Positions 7,355-15,110 of a stretch of 20,465 nucleotides of DNA are shown one piece after another; the stretch's first letter is position 1; each line of letters begins with the position of its first letter. Origin of the DNA: DASPKT01 sp035627915 (GTDB taxonomy: Bacteria > Pseudomonadota > Alphaproteobacteria > Azospirillales > Azospirillaceae). Location: assembly GCA_035627915.1 (NCBI GenBank), contig DASPKT010000057.1, positions 1 to 20,465 on the forward strand. The letters are read 5' to 3'. Position numbers and translations under genes: made by a program. The notes beneath the pieces are model-generated. The model saw only the letters and a program-made list of their open reading frames with translations. It made no database searches and was not told the DNA's origin.

Positions 7355-10300
7355 GTGACGATGATGCAAAGCGGAAGCCTTCGGGAGGTCGCCCTCGACG
7401 ACACGTTCGACCTGGACCGCGGCCGGGTTCTCATCGACGGCGTGCAGGCGCTGGTGCGCCTTCCCCTGCTGCAGCGGCGCATGGACGAAGCCGCGGGGCT
7501 CTCGACGTCGGGCTTCATCAGCGGCTACCGGGGCTCGCCGCTCGGCCGTCTCGACGACGCCCTGTTCCGCCAGCGCCGGCGCCTCGACGCGGCCGGCGTC
7601 GTCTTCCAGCCGGGCGTCAACGAGGATCTGGCGGCGACCGCGATCTGGGGCACCCAGCAGCTCGATGCCGTCCCCGGCGCGACCGTGGACGGCGTCTTCG
7701 GGCTCTGGTACGGCAAGGGGCCGGGCGTCGACCGCTCGCTCGACGTCCTCAAGCATGCGAACTTCGCCGGCACCCACCGGCATGGCGGCGTGCTGGTCGT
7801 CTTCGGCGACGACCACCCGGGCAAGTCCTCCACCATCGCGCACCAGAGCGAGCAGGCCCTGTCGGCGTGCCTCATTCCCGTGCTGTACCCGTCCAGCGTC
7901 CAGGAATTCATCGGCTACGGGCTGCTCGGCTGGGCGCTGTCGCGCTACTGCGGCCTCTGGGTCGGCTTCAAGACCGTCAACGAAACGGTCGAGCAGACCG
8001 CGACGGTCGACGTGGACGCCGGAGCCTGGAGCGCCCTCCGCCCGCCGCGTCCCCCCGGGACCCCGGCCCTGCACTACGCCCCGGGCTTCCGGCCGCCGCA
8101 GGAGACCGAGATCCTCGTCCGGCGCCACCGGCTGCCCGCCGCACTCGACTTCATCAGGGCCAACCGTATCGACCGGCAGGTGCTCGGCGGCGGAGGGGGC
8201 CTCGGCATCGTCACCGCGGGCAAGTCCCATACGGACGTGCTGCAGGCGCTGAGGCTGCTGGACATCGACGACGCGCGGGCCGCGAGCCTGGGGATCGGCC
8301 TCTACAAGGTCGGCTGCATCTGGCCCCTGGAGCCGGACGGCATCGCGGCCTTCGCCGCCGGCCGGCCGGAACTCCTCTGCGTGGAGGAAAAGGCGGCGTT
8401 CCTTGAGCCCCAGGTGGCGCGCATCCTCTTCAACGGCCCGGAGCGCCCGCGGCTCCTGGGCAAGCGCGACGAGCGCGGCGACCCCCTGCTCCCCAGCGAC
8501 GTCCAGCTCGACGCCCGGCTGGTCGCCACCGTGATCGGCGGCCGCCTGGAAGCGCTGGGGCGGGTCGACGAGCGGCTGCGCGCGCGTCTGGACGACCTGA
8601 AGCGCGACCGGGAGCGGCCGGTGCCGGCCGGGCCCGGCAAGCCCCGCACCCCCTATTTCTGCTCGGGGTGCCCGCACAACAGCTCGACCAGGGTGCCCGA
8701 CGGCAGCTTGGCGATGGCCGGCATCGGCTGCCACACCATGGCCATCCTCAACCGCGCCGACACGCTGCCGCCCACCCACATGGGGGGCGAGGGCATCAAC
8801 TGGACCGGCCTCAGCCGCTTCACCAGCACGCGGCACATCTTCCAGAACCTCGGCGACGGCACCTACTACCACTCCGGCCTGCTCGCCATCCGCGCGGCGG
8901 TCGCGTCCGGCGCCAACATCACCTACAAGATCCTCTACAACGACGCGGTCGCCATGACCGGCGGGCAGCCGATCGACGGGCCGCTGTCCGTCGGCATGAT
9001 CACCCGGCAGGTCCTGGCCGAGGGCGTGAAGGCCTGCGTCGTGGTCACCGACAATCCGGACGCCTATGCGGGTGCCGCCGACCTCGCCCCCGGCGTAACC
9101 GTCCGCCACCGTGACGACCTCGACCGCGTCCAGCGCGAACTCCGCGGGATCGAGGGGACGACCGTGCTCGTCTACGAGCAGACCTGCGCCGCCGAGAAGC
9201 GGCGGCGGCGCAAGCGCGGTGAGGCGCCCGACCCGGCGATGCGGCTGTTCATCAACGCGGCGGTCTGCGAGGGCTGCGGCGACTGCTCGGCCCAATCCAC
9301 CTGCGTCAGCCTGGTGCCCAAGGAGACGGCCTTCGGCACCAAGCGGGCCATCGACCAGTCCACCTGCAACAAGGATTTCAGCTGCCTCAAGGGCTTCTGC
9401 CCGAGCTTCGTCACCGTCCGCGGCGGTGGGCTGAGGAAGCGGACCGGCGCGGCGGTGGACCGCGCCGCGTTCGGGGACATGCCCGACCCGGCCGTCATGC
9501 CTCTGGACGGGCGGGGCTGCAACATCATGATCGCCGGCATCGGCGGCACCGGCGTGATCACGGTCGGCGCGATCATCGGCATGGCCGCGCACCTGGAGGG
9601 CAAGGCCGCTTCCATCTTCGACATGACCGGCCTGTCGCAGAAGAACGGCGCCGTCTACAGCCACCTGCGCATCGCCCGCGCGCCCGCCGACATCGCCGCG
9701 GCCCGCATCGGCGCCGGCGAGGCGGACCTGGTGCTCGGCTTCGACCTGGTCGCGGCGCTCAGCGGAGATGCCGCGGCGGTCTGCCATCCGGGCAGCACGC
9801 GGGTGGTCGGCAACAGCGCGGTGGCGCCCACCTCGGCGTTCCAGTTCGACGGCGAGGCGCGCCCGGATGCCGCCGCCCTGCAGGCGCTGCTGAGGGAGCG
9901 GGCGGGGGCCGCGCAGGTCACCTTCGTGGACGCGGCGCGCCTGGCCCTGGAGCTTTGCGGCGACACCGTCATGGCGAACCTGTTCATGGTCGGCGTCGCC
10001 TCGCAGGGCGGCCTGCTGCCGGTCGGCCCTCCCGCGATCCTGCGCGCCATAGAGCTGAACGGCGTGTCGGTCGAGGCGAACCGGCAGGCCTTCGAGCTCG
10101 GGCGCCTCTGGAGCCACGCGCCCCGGCGGCTTCAGGCGATGGCCGGCCGCCAGGCGGAGGAGAGGCCCTGGTCGGAGAAGAGCGTCGACGAGATCGTGGG
10201 CGAGCGCGCGGCGCACCTGGCCGCCTACCAGGACCAGCGCCTCGCGCAACGCTATCTCGGCCTGGTGGACCGGGTCCGCGCGGCGGAGGGCCGCGTCGCT

Positions 10301-10879
10301 GCCGGGGACCGGCTCAGCCGCGCGGTGGCGAACGGCTATGCGAAGCTCCTCGCCTACAAGGACGAGTACGAGGTCGCCCGGCTCTATGCCGACCCGGCCT
10401 TCATGGCGGCCCTGGATGCGCAGTTCGAAGGAAAGGTCAGGCTCGGCTTCAACTTGGCGCCCCCTCTCCTGTCGCGCCGCGATCCGGTGACGGGGCACCC
10501 CCGCAAGCGGGAGTTCGGGCCCTGGGTCCTGCACGCCTTCAGGCTGCTGGCCCGCATGAAGGGCCTGCGCGGCACGCCCCTCGACATCTTCGGCCATACC
10601 GCCGAACGCCGCCGGGAACGGCGGCTGATCGTCGAGTACGAGCAGTCGATCGAGCTCATCCTCGGTTCGCTGACGCCGGCGAACCACGGGACGGCCGTCG
10701 AGCTTGCCATGCTTCCCGACCGGATCCGCGGCTTCGGCCATGTGAAGGAGAGGAGCATCGCGGCGGCGCAGGAACAGCGGGCCGTGCTGCTGGCGCGGTT
10801 CCTGGACGGGGCGGCAGCGGGGCCCAACCCTGGTCCGCGGGCGCCCTCCCTCCCCGGTGCGGCCGGCATCGGCGCCTGA
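7355..10879 (+). CDS. Indolepyruvate ferredoxin oxidoreductase-family protein (fused subunits)
   Basis: A 1174-aa fused 2-oxoacid:ferredoxin oxidoreductase of the indolepyruvate (IOR) type. Family members decarboxylate aryl-pyruvates such as indolepyruvate or phenylpyruvate to aryl-acetyl-CoA, reducing ferredoxin. In order: an N-terminal pyrimidine-binding domain (GYRGSPLGRLD near residue 55), a TPP-binding region (GDGTYYHSG and NDAVAMTGGQP, about 500-535), a cysteine-rich iron-sulfur segment (VCEGCGDCSAQSTC from C638, then CNKDFSCLKGFC), a gamma-type domain opening with GIGGTGVITVG near 730, and a long C-terminal extension typical of the proteobacterial fused form. The start is GTG at 7355, with AGGGA 5 bp upstream; ATG codons at 7361 and 7364 are close alternatives. 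The gene stands alone between two copies of the operator. The actual 2-oxoacid is not readable from the sequence. Confidence 0.9.
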   Translation: MTMMQSGSLREVALDDTFDLDRGRVLIDGVQALVRLPLLQRRMDEAAGLSTSGFISGYRGSPLGRLDDALFRQRRRLDAAGVVFQPGVNEDLAATAIWGTQQLDAVPGATVDGVFGLWYGKGPGVDRSLDVLKHANFAGTHRHGGVLVVFGDDHPGKSSTIAHQSEQALSACLIPVLYPSSVQEFIGYGLLGWALSRYCGLWVGFKTVNETVEQTATVDVDAGAWSALRPPRPPGTPALHYAPGFRPPQETEILVRRHRLPAALDFIRANRIDRQVLGGGGGLGIVTAGKSHTDVLQALRLLDIDDARAASLGIGLYKVGCIWPLEPDGIAAFAAGRPELLCVEEKAAFLEPQVARILFNGPERPRLLGKRDERGDPLLPSDVQLDARLVATVIGGRLEALGRVDERLRARLDDLKRDRERPVPAGPGKPRTPYFCSGCPHNSSTRVPDGSLAMAGIGCHTMAILNRADTLPPTHMGGEGINWTGLSRFTSTRHIFQNLGDGTYYHSGLLAIRAAVASGANITYKILYNDAVAMTGGQPIDGPLSVGMITRQVLAEGVKACVVVTDNPDAYAGAADLAPGVTVRHRDDLDRVQRELRGIEGTTVLVYEQTCAAEKRRRRKRGEAPDPAMRLFINAAVCEGCGDCSAQSTCVSLVPKETAFGTKRAIDQSTCNKDFSCLKGFCPSFVTVRGGGLRKRTGAAVDRAAFGDMPDPAVMPLDGRGCNIMIAGIGGTGVITVGAIIGMAAHLEGKAASIFDMTGLSQKNGAVYSHLRIARAPADIAAARIGAGEADLVLGFDLVAALSGDAAAVCHPGSTRVVGNSAVAPTSAFQFDGEARPDAAALQALLRERAGAAQVTFVDAARLALELCGDTVMANLFMVGVASQGGLLPVGPPAILRAIELNGVSVEANRQAFELGRLWSHAPRRLQAMAGRQAEERPWSEKSVDEIVGERAAHLAAYQDQRLAQRYLGLVDRVRAAEGRVAAGDRLSRAVANGYAKLLAYKDEYEVARLYADPAFMAALDAQFEGKVRLGFNLAPPLLSRRDPVTGHPRKREFGPWVLHAFRLLARMKGLRGTPLDIFGHTAERRRERRLIVEYEQSIELILGSLTPANHGTAVELAMLPDRIRGFGHVKERSIAAAQEQRAVLLARFLDGAAAGPNPGPRAPSLPGAAGIGA

Positions 10880-10916
10880 CCACGGGGAGCCCGGGCGTCC
10901 GCACCGGCGCCCATTA

Positions 10917-10934
10917 TACTATTGCTTGATAGTT
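10917..10934. promoter_or_regulatory. GATAGT-type operator 2, upstream of the Rieske operon
   Basis: TACTATTGCTTGATAGTT, a near-perfect inverted repeat differing from the 16844 copy by two bases. It lies 38 bp after the oxidoreductase stop and ends one base before the -35 box of the candidate promoter for the Rieske oxygenase gene. Confidence 0.8.
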
Positions 10935-10935
10935 A

Positions 10936-10965
10936 TTGACAGCCGCGCGGAGCCGGAGTTAGCGT
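10936..10965 (+). promoter_or_regulatory. Candidate sigma70-type promoter of the Rieske operon
   Basis: -35 TTGACA (consensus) at 10936-10941, 18-bp spacer, -10 TAGCGT at 10960-10965. It lies about 70 bp upstream of the GTG start of the Rieske gene, with operator 2 abutting the -35 on the upstream side. The same geometry is seen at 7228-7276. Confidence 0.55.
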
Positions 10966-11020
10966 TCAGTACGACGCCAATGATCCTCTCGATGACGAAG
11001 GAGAAGGGCGCAATAATTCC

Positions 11021-11029
11021 GGGGAGGAG
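11021..11029 (+). promoter_or_regulatory. Ribosome binding site that fixes the Rieske GTG start
   Basis: GGGGAGGAG ends three bases before GTG at 11033. The nearby ATG at 11031 is in another frame and runs into a stop two codons later, so GTG is the supported start. Confidence 0.7.
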
Positions 11030-11032
11030 CAT

Positions 11033-12196
11033 GTGCTGAACCAGCCGCGCACGGCCTGCAACAATATTCCCGTGGGAGCGCCTGATATCGACCGGGCCCT
11101 TCTTCCGGAACGGGAGGCCTGGACGCTGCCGCCTTCCGCCTATGCGTCACCGCAGATCTACGACGCCGAGGTCCGCCACATCTTCAGGAAGAACTGGCTT
11201 CCGGTCGGACGCACGGAGCAGATCCCCAATGCGGGGGACTATTTCAGCGTCGACCTGTTCGGCGATGCCCTGGTGGTCGTCCGCGGTCGCGACGGCGGGA
11301 TCAACTGCCTCTCCCGGGTCTGCCTCCACCGTGGCGCCGAACTCGTCACCGGTTCCGGCAGCGCCCCCGGCAAGCTCCTCCTGTGCCCCTATCACAACTG
11401 GTCCTATGATCTGGAGGGCCACCTGCGGGCGGCGCCCATGACGGACGACCTGCAGGGCTTCGACAAGAAGGCCTGCAAGCTGCCCTCGCTCCGGGTTGAG
11501 ACCTCGGAAGGCTTCATCTTCGTCAACTTCGATCCCGATGCACCGCCGCTGGCGCCGCGGCTGGGGGGATTCACGGAGTTCTTCGGGCCCTACCGGCTGG
11601 GCGAGATGCTCCTCCACGAGGAGGTGCTCGAGTTCGACTCGCCCTACAACTGGAAGGTACTGACCGAGAACTTCATGGAGGCGTACCACCACATCGGTCC
11701 GCACCAGAACACGCTGCGCGATCCCTATCCGGTGGAGCATTCCTTCGTCCCGGACAATGCCGGCGAGGACTGGTCGATCCTGGCGATGCCGGGCCGCAGC
11801 GACAACGTCACCGCCTTTCCACCCCTCGACACCATCACGGACTGGCGGCGCGATGGCCTCGTGGCGGCGGTCGCCTTTCCCTACACGCTGCTCGCGGCGG
11901 CCTCCGACGGCGCCCTCTGGTACGAGATCGCGCCGACCGCCCACGACCACTTCCGGCTGCGCATCCGCTTCCTGCTGCCCCGGTCGGCCTACGGGCATCC
12001 GGAGTTCGCCGAGCGGTTCGCCGCCTGGAAGGGCCTCGTGGAGCATGTCCACGGCGAGGACCACGCGATCAATCTGAAGGTCTGGCGGGGGCTGCGGTCC
12101 GGCCTCAGCACGGCCGGCCGCCTCACGCGCCACGAGCGGGCGATCTGGCAGATGAACCGGTGGTGGTGTCGGCAGATGCAGCCGGCGCTGCCCTGA
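11033..12196 (+). CDS. Rieske non-heme iron oxygenase, alpha (catalytic) subunit
   Basis: A 387-aa ring-hydroxylating-type oxygenase subunit. The Rieske [2Fe-2S] motif is C97-L-H99 with C118-P-Y-H121 (CLHRG and CPYHNW). The mononuclear iron site shows ENFMEAYHHIGPH, giving H219 and H224 as ligands, with a late EDHAINLKVWRGLRSG segment where the third, carboxylate ligand is expected. Such enzymes use O2 and electrons from a reductase, usually through a ferredoxin, to hydroxylate, demethylate or dihydroxylate aromatic or aliphatic compounds. No beta subunit or ferredoxin gene follows, so a homo-oligomeric enzyme is likely; a flavoprotein ferredoxin reductase lies at 15111-16349 in the same putative regulon. 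Substrate unknown. Confidence 0.9.
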   Translation: MLNQPRTACNNIPVGAPDIDRALLPEREAWTLPPSAYASPQIYDAEVRHIFRKNWLPVGRTEQIPNAGDYFSVDLFGDALVVVRGRDGGINCLSRVCLHRGAELVTGSGSAPGKLLLCPYHNWSYDLEGHLRAAPMTDDLQGFDKKACKLPSLRVETSEGFIFVNFDPDAPPLAPRLGGFTEFFGPYRLGEMLLHEEVLEFDSPYNWKVLTENFMEAYHHIGPHQNTLRDPYPVEHSFVPDNAGEDWSILAMPGRSDNVTAFPPLDTITDWRRDGLVAAVAFPYTLLAAASDGALWYEIAPTAHDHFRLRIRFLLPRSAYGHPEFAERFAAWKGLVEHVHGEDHAINLKVWRGLRSGLSTAGRLTRHERAIWQMNRWWCRQMQPALP

Positions 12197-12224
12197 CCAG
12201 CCGCCCCGAACCTGGGAGGAAGGA

Positions 12225-12992
12225 ATGTTTTCGATCAAGGACAAGGTGACTGTCATCACCGGCGCCGCATCGGGCATCGGTCTCGCCGCCGCCCGGCATT
12301 TCGCGGGCCAGGGCGCCCGCGTCGTCATGGCCGACATCGCCGACGCGGGCGCGGCGGCCGGCGAGATCGGCGCCACATACCTGCGCTGCGACGTCAGGAG
12401 CGCAGCCGAGGTCGACCAGTTGTTCAACGCCGTCCTCCGGCAGCAGGGCCGCCTGGACGTCCTGGTCAACAATGCCGCGGTCCAGCCGCTGTTCTCACCC
12501 ATCGCGGAGACGGCGGACACGCTCCTGGACCAGGTGCTCGACGTCAACATCCGCGGCGTCTTCCATGGCGTGAAGCTGGGCGCCACCCGCATGCGGGACG
12601 GGGGCCGGATCATCAACGTCGCCTCCTGGCTGGGCCAGCGCGGCACCGCGGGTTCCGCCATCTACGGGTCGAGCAAGGCCTTCGTGATCCACTTCTCCAA
12701 GGTGGCCGCGGCCGAGCTCGCCCCGCGCGGCATCACGGTCAACGCCCTCTGCCCGGGCCTGGTCATGACGCCGGCCATGCCGCCCCAGGTAGAGCCGCTG
12801 GTGCGCCAGGTCGCCCCGCTCGGGCGGGCCGCCGAGATGGCGGAGATCGTGGCCGCCCTGCACTACCTGGCCTCCGACGAGTCCGCCTACATGACCGGGA
12901 CCGCGCTGACGATCGATGGCGGGAAGTCGATCGGCTTCGGCCAGAGCATGCTGAACGCGGCGGCGCTCGCGGCCGCCGGCAGCGCGGCCTGA
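12225..12992 (+). CDS. SDR-family NAD(P)-dependent oxidoreductase
   Basis: A 255-aa classical short-chain dehydrogenase/reductase. It has the cofactor motif TGAASGIG (12-19), the NNA motif at 82-84, and the catalytic set N108, S134, Y147, K151 (YGSSK). The C-terminal MTGTALTIDGGKS is also standard. It probably oxidises an alcohol or dihydrodiol made by the Rieske oxygenase encoded 28 bp upstream, but the sequence does not show which substrate. The start has GGGAGGAAGG immediately upstream. The acidic D37 after the second beta strand (VVMADIAD) suggests a preference for NAD(H). Confidence 0.9.
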   Translation: MFSIKDKVTVITGAASGIGLAAARHFAGQGARVVMADIADAGAAAGEIGATYLRCDVRSAAEVDQLFNAVLRQQGRLDVLVNNAAVQPLFSPIAETADTLLDQVLDVNIRGVFHGVKLGATRMRDGGRIINVASWLGQRGTAGSAIYGSSKAFVIHFSKVAAAELAPRGITVNALCPGLVMTPAMPPQVEPLVRQVAPLGRAAEMAEIVAALHYLASDESAYMTGTALTIDGGKSIGFGQSMLNAAALAAAGSAA

Positions 12993-13026
12993 CGGTCCCC
13001 ACGCCAACCTTTGCAGCAGGTGAGAG

Positions 13027-13458
13027 ATGAGCGAACACGACACCGTCATGACCGCCGGCGGGCGCGCCGAATGGGGCCGCCTCGTCCGCATCGGCGACGG
13101 GCTGAGCACCGTGGCCTACCAGACCTGGAGCGCCGTCCGGCTCCGCATCCAGGACCGTGGCGACCGGCACCTCACATGCTTCTTCACCGGCATGGACGAG
13201 GTGACGGACGGCGGGCGGGTCACCAGTGGCTTCGGCCACGCGGTCATGACCGAGCATGACGGGGACGAGCTGTGGGCGCGCGTCGACTGGTCGATCGATG
13301 GCGACAGGGATATCGGCCGCTTCACCTTCCAATCGGGAACCGGCAAGTGGGCCGGCGCCGCCGGCACCGTCACCGGCCAGCTCTTCCTGCTGCCGAGCGC
13401 GGGAGAGAGCTCCCACATCGGCTTTTACGAAGGCCACGGTCGGGTGACCCTCGCCTGA
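13027..13458 (+). CDS. Conserved-looking 143-aa protein of unknown function
   Basis: I do not recognise this protein with certainty. It is 143 aa, without signal peptide, membrane segment or cysteine cluster. Its sequence alternates short strand-like stretches and ends with RFTFQSGTGKWAGAAGTVTG and HIGFYEGHGRVTL, a pattern reminiscent of small beta-barrel proteins (allene-oxide-cyclase/lipocalin-like, or DUF3224-type), which I offer as a weak suggestion. It is preceded by AGGTGAGAG and lies 34 bp after the SDR gene, so it probably belongs to the Rieske-SDR transcript. It could be a small isomerase, a binding protein or a lyase. Confidence 0.75.
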   Translation: MSEHDTVMTAGGRAEWGRLVRIGDGLSTVAYQTWSAVRLRIQDRGDRHLTCFFTGMDEVTDGGRVTSGFGHAVMTEHDGDELWARVDWSIDGDRDIGRFTFQSGTGKWAGAAGTVTGQLFLLPSAGESSHIGFYEGHGRVTLA

Positions 13459-13468
13459 CGCGGGCGGG

Positions 13469-13499
13469 GGCGGGACGGAGGGGATCCTTCCGTCCCGCC
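13469..13499. terminator. Hairpin between convergent operons (candidate bidirectional terminator)
   Basis: GGCGGGACGGA and TCCGTCCCGCC form a perfect 11-bp stem with a 9-base loop. It sits in the 64-bp gap between the 143-aa gene and the end of the leftward nitronate monooxygenase-like gene. No T-run follows, so termination strength is uncertain. Confidence 0.6.
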
Positions 13500-13522
13500 A
13501 CCACCATGCCCGGTCCCGCGCT

Positions 13523-14515
13523 CTAGGACGCGGCGGGCCGCCTTAACATGCCGCCCAGGCGCGTCCCGATGATGGACGCCGCGTCCGCCATGATGCGGTC
13601 GATGAGGTCCTTCACACTCGGCACGTCGTCGATGAGCCCGGCGACCATGCCGCACGACCAGGCGCCCGCCTCCACCTCGCCCTGCTGCATGATGCGGGGA
13701 TAGACGCCGGCGACCTCCCCGGCGATGTCCTCGAACCGGATGCCCGCACCCAGCGCCTGCTCCTTGCGCAGCACCCGCTCGACGGCGGCGTTCCGCAGGA
13801 CGCGCTCGGTGTTGCGCAGGGGGCGCATGATGAGCCTGGTGTCGCGCTCTGTGGCCGCGAGTATGGCCTGCTTCACGTTCTCATGGACGGGCGCCTCCTT
13901 CGTCGCGACGAAGCGCGTGCCCATGTTGATGCCGTCCGCCCCCAGGCTGAGCGCCGCGGCCAGGCTGCGGCCGTCCGCCATGCCGCCCGACGCCACGAAG
14001 GGGATCGTCAGCTCGTCGGCGGCGCGCGGCAGGAGAATGAAGTTCGGCACGTCGTCCTCGCCGGGGTGGCCGCCGCACTCGAAGCCGTCGACGCTCACCG
14101 CATCGCAGCCGATCGCCTCCGCCTTCACCGCATGGCGGACGCTGGTGCATTTGTGGATGACCTTGATGCCGGCCGACTTCAGGGCCGGCAGCCATTGCGC
14201 CGGATTGTTCCCCGCCGTCTCCACGATCCGCACGCCGCCCGCGATGATCGCCTCGACATAGCCGGGATAGTCCGGCGGCTCGACCGATGGCAGGAAGGTG
14301 AGGTTGACGCCGAAGGGCCGGTCCGTCATCCCGCGGCAGCGGGCGATCTCGCGCGCGAGCAGCTCAGGCGTCCGCTGCGTCAGGCCGGTGATGATGCCAA
14401 GGCCGCCGGCGTTCGACACCGCCGCCGCCAGCTCGGCGAGGCCGACATGGTGCATGCCGCCCTGGATGATCGGGCACTCGATGCCGAAGAGGTCGGTGAT
14501 CCGCGTGTGAAGCAT
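13523..14515 (-). CDS. Nitronate monooxygenase-like FMN-dependent oxidoreductase
   Basis: A 330-aa TIM-barrel flavoprotein of the nitronate monooxygenase (2-nitropropane dioxygenase) family. Visible blocks are the N-terminal CPIIQGGMHHVGLAELAAAVS, the GGHPGEDD motif (H150) used in FMN/substrate binding, ASGGMADGRSLAAALSLGAD and the phosphate-binding MGTRF (198-202). Many proteins of this family are not nitronate oxidases; some are enoyl reductase (FabK)-like or of unknown activity, so the name describes a family, not a proven reaction. It is the last gene of the leftward operon starting at the VOC gene. The start has AGAAGGG upstream. Confidence 0.85.
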   Translation of the reverse strand: MLHTRITDLFGIECPIIQGGMHHVGLAELAAAVSNAGGLGIITGLTQRTPELLAREIARCRGMTDRPFGVNLTFLPSVEPPDYPGYVEAIIAGGVRIVETAGNNPAQWLPALKSAGIKVIHKCTSVRHAVKAEAIGCDAVSVDGFECGGHPGEDDVPNFILLPRAADELTIPFVASGGMADGRSLAAALSLGADGINMGTRFVATKEAPVHENVKQAILAATERDTRLIMRPLRNTERVLRNAAVERVLRKEQALGAGIRFEDIAGEVAGVYPRIMQQGEVEAGAWSCGMVAGLIDDVPSVKDLIDRIMADAASIIGTRLGGMLRRPAAS

Positions 14516-14550
14516 GGTTCTGCCCTTCTCATTGGAGACGCTGTGGTCCG

Positions 14551-14570
14551 GCGCCGCCGCCCGGCGGCGC
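14551..14570. repeat. Perfect GC inverted repeat downstream of the DMT gene
   Basis: GCGCCGCCG and CGGCGGCGC are fully complementary around a CC centre (eight pairs with a workable 4-base loop). It lies in the 76-bp gap between the small membrane protein gene and the nitronate monooxygenase-like gene. It could trim or protect the transcript 3' end, or simply reflect the GC-rich background; there is no T-run. Confidence 0.35.
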
Positions 14571-14591
14571 GCGTTGGCTCAAGGGGCCGGC

Positions 14592-15038
14592 TCAGGAGGC
14601 GGGGTTGCGGGCCGATGCCGTCAGCAGCACGCCCAGCAGCGTCAGCAGCACGCCGGCCCAGGTCTGCAGGCTGTAGCTCTCCGCGAACACGACGCTGCCG
14701 ACGACGATCAGGGCCGCCGCGACTCCTGCGTTCACCAGCAGGGAGGCCGTACCGACCGAGGCGCCCGACCGGTAGGCGAGCAGGAACCCCGCCTCGATCA
14801 TGATGACGGCGAGGGCGAGGACGGGCGTCGCGCAGGACAGCAGGTTGCGGCTCAGCCCGCCGGTGCCGTGCAGCCGCCAGGCGACCACGCCTGCGGCGGC
14901 CGACGCCACCAGGTAGGCGACGGAGAGAAGCCACAGCGGCGCGGCGTCCCGTGGAGCCCCCCGGGAGGCCACGTGGTACAGAAGGTTGCCCGCGAACGCG
15001 ACGCACAGAGGGAGCAGGTAGGCGTTCAGGCTGTTCAA
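14592..15038 (-). CDS. Small DMT-superfamily (EamA/SMR-like) membrane protein
   Basis: A 148-aa, very hydrophobic protein with four predicted membrane segments (about 6-20, 37-54, 70-88 and 96-115) plus a fifth hydrophobic run near the end (128-141). The final part, VVFAESYSLQTWAGVLLTLLGVLL, is the typical last-helix motif of EamA/SMR transporters (FGE/FxE followed by a G-rich helix). It is half the size of a 10-helix EamA protein, so it would work as a dimer. The start is TTG at 15038: a TGA lies two codons upstream in frame and no other early Met exists. A GGAG 8 bp away supports it. It may export or import a pathway intermediate; direction and substrate are unknown. Confidence 0.75.
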   Translation of the reverse strand: MNSLNAYLLPLCVAFAGNLLYHVASRGAPRDAAPLWLLSVAYLVASAAAGVVAWRLHGTGGLSRNLLSCATPVLALAVIMIEAGFLLAYRSGASVGTASLLVNAGVAAALIVVGSVVFAESYSLQTWAGVLLTLLGVLLTASARNPAS

Positions 15039-15046
15039 TTCTCAGG

Positions 15047-15050
15047 CTCC
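15047..15050 (-). promoter_or_regulatory. Ribosome binding site supporting a TTG start
   Basis: GGAG on the minus strand, 8 bases before TTG at 15038-15036. It decides the start of the small membrane protein because an in-frame TGA just upstream rules out a longer product. Confidence 0.5.
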
Positions 15051-15110
15051 GGTTGCCGGGGGCGAAGGTCCGGCCGGCGGCCGCGGGCGGCGTGGTTCAT
15101 CGGGCGCCGC

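Noticed and set aside
7343..10741. Open frame of 1132 codons on the minus strand opposite the IOR-type gene
   Set aside because: Antisense shadow of a strongly conserved coding sequence; its composition is that of a reverse-complemented GC-rich gene and no motif is present.
14551..14570. GC inverted repeat as a true intrinsic terminator
   Set aside because: No T-run, and a downstream gene on the same strand looks co-transcribed; kept only as a repeat.
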